From positions 1 to 9,571 of the forward strand of contig JAAYYM010000360.1 of the NCBI GenBank assembly GCA_012515365.1: 9,571 bases of DNA, in the 5' to 3' direction. The DNA comes from Clostridia bacterium (lineage in GTDB: Bacteria; Bacillota_A; Clostridia; Lachnospirales; Lachnospiraceae). The position numbers were made by a program, and so were the translations under genes. A model generated the notes under the pieces. That model saw only the letters and a list, made by a program, of their open reading frames with translations. It had not been told where the DNA came from and did no database searches. The first letter of the stretch is position 1; the number at the start of each line of letters is the position of its first letter. This document shows, one piece after another, positions 6,563-9,571 of this stretch.

Positions 6563-7840
6563 ATGGCGTTAGTTAAAAAACCAGTTACAGGAATGAAGGA
6601 TATTTTGCCACAAGAGATGGTGATCAGAGATTATGTGATGAATCTGATCAAGGAAACCTACCGAGGATTTGGATTTTCATCGATAGAGACTCCATGTGTA
6701 GAACATATCGAAAATCTATGTAGTAAGCAGGGTGGCGAGAATGAAAAACTGATCTTTAAGATTTTAAAGAGAGGGGATAAGCTGAATCTGGATCACGCTT
6801 TACAGGAGAATGACCTTGTTGACAGTGGATTACGTTATGATCTGACACTTCCACTTTCCAGATATTATGCTAATCATGCGAATGAGCTGCCATCACCGTT
6901 TAAGGCATTACAGATGGGTAGTGTATGGAGAGCAGACAAGCCACAAAAGGGACGCTTCAGACAATTTGTCCAGTGTGACATAGACATCCTTGGAGATGCC
7001 AGTCCGTTAGCGGAGATCGAGCTGATCCTAGCAACTACGACTTTATTAGGTAAACTGGATTTTTCTGATTTTAAAGTAAGAATCAATGACCGTCATATCC
7101 TTAAGGCTATGGCTGCATACAGTGGATTCCCTGAAGATCAGTATGATTTAGTCTTTATTATCTTAGATAAGATGGACAAGATCGGAATCGATGGTGTGGC
7201 ATCAGAGCTACGTGAGAGCGGTTTTACAGAAACATCTGTCGATAAATATCTAGCGTTATTTAAGGGGCTTGGACAAAGAGAAGATCCGGTTCTTAAGCTT
7301 GAATATCTGCAGGAAACATTGAATGAATTCCTGACAGAGGACACAGTAGGTCGATTAAGAATGATCATCAAGAGCGTACAAAGTACGATGAGTGGTTCAT
7401 TCCATATTATATTTGATCCAACGCTGGTACGTGGTATGTCTTACTATACAGGCACGATTTTTGAAATCGAGATGAATGAATTCGGAAGCAGTGTAGCCGG
7501 TGGCGGACGCTATGATGAAATGATCGGTAAGTTCACCGGAAATCAAACTCCGGCATGTGGATTTTCCATTGGATTTGAGCGTATCGTTACGATCTTAATG
7601 GATCAGAATTTTGTTGTGCCAAGTACAGAAAAGAAGAAAGCGTATCTGGTTGAAAAGGGTGCAGATGACGAGAAAATCTGTGAAGTGATGAAGGCGGCAA
7701 TGGAAGAGCGCTCAAAAGGCGTCAATGTTATGGTTACACAAATGAATAAAAACAAGAAATTTCAGAAGGAGCAGCTGCTCAAAGAGGGCTATGATCCGGA
7801 ATGCATCATTAATTTCTATAATACAGAATTCAAGAAATAA
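6563..7840 (+). CDS. hisS: Histidine--tRNA ligase (HisRS), eukaryote-like variant
   Basis: Class II synthetase of 425 residues that charges tRNA-His with histidine in the cytosol. Motif 1 lies around 37-48. RYDLTLPL (91-98) and motif 2 (about 117-144: SVWRADKPQKGRFRQF, Arg123, CDIDILG) bind ATP and histidine. The HisA signature is at 288-295 and motif 3 at 333-342 (GFSIGFERIV, Arg340). The DLT and CDID forms, together with VRINDRHILKAM (172-183) and LDKMDKIG (201-208), resemble eukaryotic and archaeal HisRS more than the E. coli type, which has RPEGTA and QLGCE. The usual RGLDYY reads RGMSYY, so Asp becomes Ser293. The C-terminal anticodon-binding domain (about 358-425) is short. I recall similar forms in Lachnospiraceae, so this may be lineage-typical. 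GGAGGAG (6548-6554), 8 nt before the ATG, is a near-ideal ribosome binding site that overlaps the end of hemZ. Confidence 0.93.
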   Translation: MALVKKPVTGMKDILPQEMVIRDYVMNLIKETYRGFGFSSIETPCVEHIENLCSKQGGENEKLIFKILKRGDKLNLDHALQENDLVDSGLRYDLTLPLSRYYANHANELPSPFKALQMGSVWRADKPQKGRFRQFVQCDIDILGDASPLAEIELILATTTLLGKLDFSDFKVRINDRHILKAMAAYSGFPEDQYDLVFIILDKMDKIGIDGVASELRESGFTETSVDKYLALFKGLGQREDPVLKLEYLQETLNEFLTEDTVGRLRMIIKSVQSTMSGSFHIIFDPTLVRGMSYYTGTIFEIEMNEFGSSVAGGGRYDEMIGKFTGNQTPACGFSIGFERIVTILMDQNFVVPSTEKKKAYLVEKGADDEKICEVMKAAMEERSKGVNVMVTQMNKNKKFQKEQLLKEGYDPECIINFYNTEFKK

Positions 7841-7889
7841 TGACACATGTAATTGACAAAAGTAACTGTTTTATAAGAAGAAAAAATAT

Positions 7890-7910
7890 TATAATATACG
7901 CATGGCGTAT
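7890..7910 (+). promoter_or_regulatory. Possible internal aspS promoter with a palindrome over the start site
   Basis: The 98-nt hisS-aspS gap contains a perfect -10 hexamer TATAAT (7890-7895) without a recognisable -35 at 16-18 bp. A perfect TTGACA (7853-7858) lies too far upstream (31 bp) to pair with it. Immediately after the -10 is the exact inverted repeat ATACGC-ATG-GCGTAT (7896-7910), which would cover the expected start near 7902. The palindrome is certain as sequence; promoter and operator roles are inferred. The gap is too short for a T-box leader, and I see no terminator in it. Confidence 0.35.
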
Positions 7911-7938
7911 GGTTCGTGCGTGGTGAGGAGATATTGAA

Positions 7939-9571
7939 ATGGCTGAATCCATGAAAGGTCTGAAAAGAACACACAGATGTACAGAGGTGACTGTAAATAA
8001 CGTAGGAGAAGCAGTGGTTGTTATGGGCTGGGTACAAAAAGCACGTAACAAAGGAGGAATCATATTTGTTGATCTTCGTGACCGCAGCGGAATTCTGCAG
8101 CTGATCTTTGAAGAGAGCAGTGCCGGCAAGGAAGGCTTTGAAAAGGCAGAAAAGCTGCGTAGTGAGTTTGTAATCGCAGTTGAAGGCATTGTAGAAAAGA
8201 GAGCCGGTGCAGTAAATGATAATCTGGAAACAGGAGAAATCGAAGTGCGCGCAAAAAGCATACGCATTTTATCAGAGTCAGAGACTCCACCGTTCCCTGT
8301 AGAAAATGATTCTAAGACAAAAGAAGAGCTTCGCTTAAAATATCGTTATTTAGATTTGAGAAGACCGGATCTGCAAAAAAATATCAGACTTCGCAGTCAG
8401 ATTTGTATGATTGCACGTAATTATTTTGAACAAAATGGATTTTTAGAGATCGAAACACCGATTTTAAATAAGAGTACACCAGAAGGTGCAAGAGATTACC
8501 TTGTACCAAGCCGTGTACATCCGGGGACTTTTTATGCATTGCCACAGTCTCCTCAGTTGTTTAAGCAGTTATTGATGTGTTCCGGTTTTGACCGTTATAT
8601 GCAGATGGCAAAGTGTTTCCGTGATGAGGACCTGCGTGCTGACAGACAGCCGGAATTTACACAGATTGATTTGGAAATGTCTTTTGTTGATGTCGATGAT
8701 GTGATTGAAATCAATGAAGGCATGATTGCTAAATTATTTAAAGAAATTCTGGATGTAGATGTGAAACTTCCCATCCAGAGAATGACATGGCAGGAGGCAA
8801 TGGACCGCTTTGGTTCAGATAAGCCTGATCTGCGTTTTGGCATGGAGCTTACAGATGTTTCAAAATGTGTGGCTGATTGTGGCTTTGGTGTCTTTACCTC
8901 GGCACTTTCAAATGGCGGATCTGTACGTGGACTGAATGTGAAAGGCCAAGCTGAAATGCCGAGAAAGAAAATCGATGCCCTTGTTGAATTCGCGAAGGGA
9001 TACGGAGCGAAAGGCTTAGCTTATCTTAGTGTACAGCCGGATGGTTCTTATAAATCATCATTTGCAAAATTTATGAGCGAAGAAGAACTTAAGACACTTG
9101 TGGATGCTATGCAAGGTGAGCCGGGCGACTTATTATTATTTGCGGCAGACAGTAACCGTGTAGTATGGGATGTGCTAGGTGCGCTCAGGATCGAACTTGC
9201 AAAACAGCTTTCCATGATCGATGAAAATGAGTTCCGTTTCCTTTGGGTAACAGAGTTCCCTCTGCTTGAGTGGAGTGAGGATCAGGGACGCTTTGTCGCT
9301 ATGCATCACCCATTCACGATGCCAATGGATGAAGATCTGGAGCTGATCGAGAAAGATCCTGGTAAGGTACGTGCAAAGGCATATGATATCGTATTAAACG
9401 GAACAGAGCTTGGCGGAGGAAGCGTCAGAATCCATCAGGCAGATGTACAGGAGAAAATGTTCAGACTGCTTGGATTTACACAGGAAGAAGCATACAGCAG
9501 ATTTGGATTTTTATTAAATGCATTTAAATATGGTGTACCTCCACATGCCGGACTGGCTTTTGGTCTTGACA
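7939..9571 (+). CDS. aspS: Aspartate--tRNA ligase (AspRS), bacterial type, 3' end outside window
   Basis: The frame opens at ATG 7939, 8 nt after the ribosome binding site GAGGAG (7925-7930), and stays open to the right edge: 544 residues, with roughly 50 missing relative to the usual 590-600. The enzyme charges tRNA-Asp in the cytosol. An N-terminal OB-fold anticodon domain (about 12-115: GWVQKARNKGG, FVDLRDRSG) is followed by the class II core. Motif 1 lies around ETPILNKSTPEGARDYLVP (172-190), then QSPQLFKQLL (203-212) and motif 2 FRDEDLRADRQPEFTQ (227-242). The bacterial GAD insertion covers about 295-420, and GGGSVRIH is at 492-499. Motif 3 is cut at AFGLD, just before its Arg. Lys38 occupies the site that is Leu30 in E. 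coli and His in several non-discriminating AspRS. It is probably co-transcribed with hisS and may have its own start in the 98-nt gap. Confidence 0.95.
   Translation, partial: MAESMKGLKRTHRCTEVTVNNVGEAVVVMGWVQKARNKGGIIFVDLRDRSGILQLIFEESSAGKEGFEKAEKLRSEFVIAVEGIVEKRAGAVNDNLETGEIEVRAKSIRILSESETPPFPVENDSKTKEELRLKYRYLDLRRPDLQKNIRLRSQICMIARNYFEQNGFLEIETPILNKSTPEGARDYLVPSRVHPGTFYALPQSPQLFKQLLMCSGFDRYMQMAKCFRDEDLRADRQPEFTQIDLEMSFVDVDDVIEINEGMIAKLFKEILDVDVKLPIQRMTWQEAMDRFGSDKPDLRFGMELTDVSKCVADCGFGVFTSALSNGGSVRGLNVKGQAEMPRKKIDALVEFAKGYGAKGLAYLSVQPDGSYKSSFAKFMSEEELKTLVDAMQGEPGDLLLFAADSNRVVWDVLGALRIELAKQLSMIDENEFRFLWVTEFPLLEWSEDQGRFVAMHHPFTMPMDEDLELIEKDPGKVRAKAYDIVLNGTELGGGSVRIHQADVQEKMFRLLGFTQEEAYSRFGFLLNAFKYGVPPHAGLAFGLD

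Noticed and set aside
7841..7938. T-box riboswitch ahead of aspS
   Set aside because: The gap is 98 nt, with no specifier-loop architecture and no terminator/antiterminator; T-box leaders are far longer.
7830..8267. Antisense open frame of 145 codons over the hisS-aspS gap and aspS start
   Set aside because: It is mostly opposite the conserved AspRS anticodon domain; the low-complexity Ser/Thr/Phe/Leu-rich translation is typical of an antisense shadow.

Overview
The window reads as ordinary chromosomal DNA of an AT-leaning Gram-positive bacterium of the class Clostridia, most likely a Lachnospiraceae-type gut anaerobe. This rests on the gene order rel - MBL-fold hydrolase - hemZ - hisS - aspS, a HisRS form I associate with that family, strong purine-rich ribosome binding sites and sigma-A type promoters. 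It is an inference from protein character and synteny, without any database search. All seven protein genes lie on the + strand. I see no tRNA, rRNA, CRISPR array, insertion sequence, phage gene or attachment site.

Layout. (1) 1-447 is the 3' end of galE (UDP-glucose 4-epimerase), closed by a good intrinsic terminator at 490-520. (2) 652-1920 is a single-gene unit encoding an M20-family amidohydrolase of the allantoate amidohydrolase / N-carbamoyl-amino-acid hydrolase type, with an altered substrate-binding loop. (3) A near-consensus extended -10 promoter at 1959-1987 starts the main operon. It runs through rel (bifunctional ppGpp synthetase/hydrolase), a glyoxalase-II-like metallo-beta-lactamase-fold hydrolase, hemZ (radical SAM), hisS and, after a 98-nt gap, aspS. 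The window cuts aspS just before the Arg of class II motif 3.

How the genes fit together. The rel-hisS-aspS block joins the stringent-response enzyme, which answers uncharged tRNA, to two aminoacyl-tRNA synthetases. This is a conserved Firmicutes neighbourhood. The MBL hydrolase and HemZ are habitual passengers there in Clostridia. The dtd gene often found right after rel is absent. galE (sugar nucleotides) and the amidohydrolase (probably ureido or amide nitrogen scavenging) look like independent units.

I found no clear new system. The points most worth a second look are: the Cys/His-rich loop that replaces conserved Asn residues in the amidohydrolase; a perfect 11-bp inverted repeat inside the start of hemZ; the eukaryote-like, C-terminally short HisRS; a Cys in the substrate-gate position of GalE; a Lys at the tRNA-discrimination position of AspRS; a palindrome over the predicted aspS transcription start; and a small hairpin covering the rel ribosome binding site.
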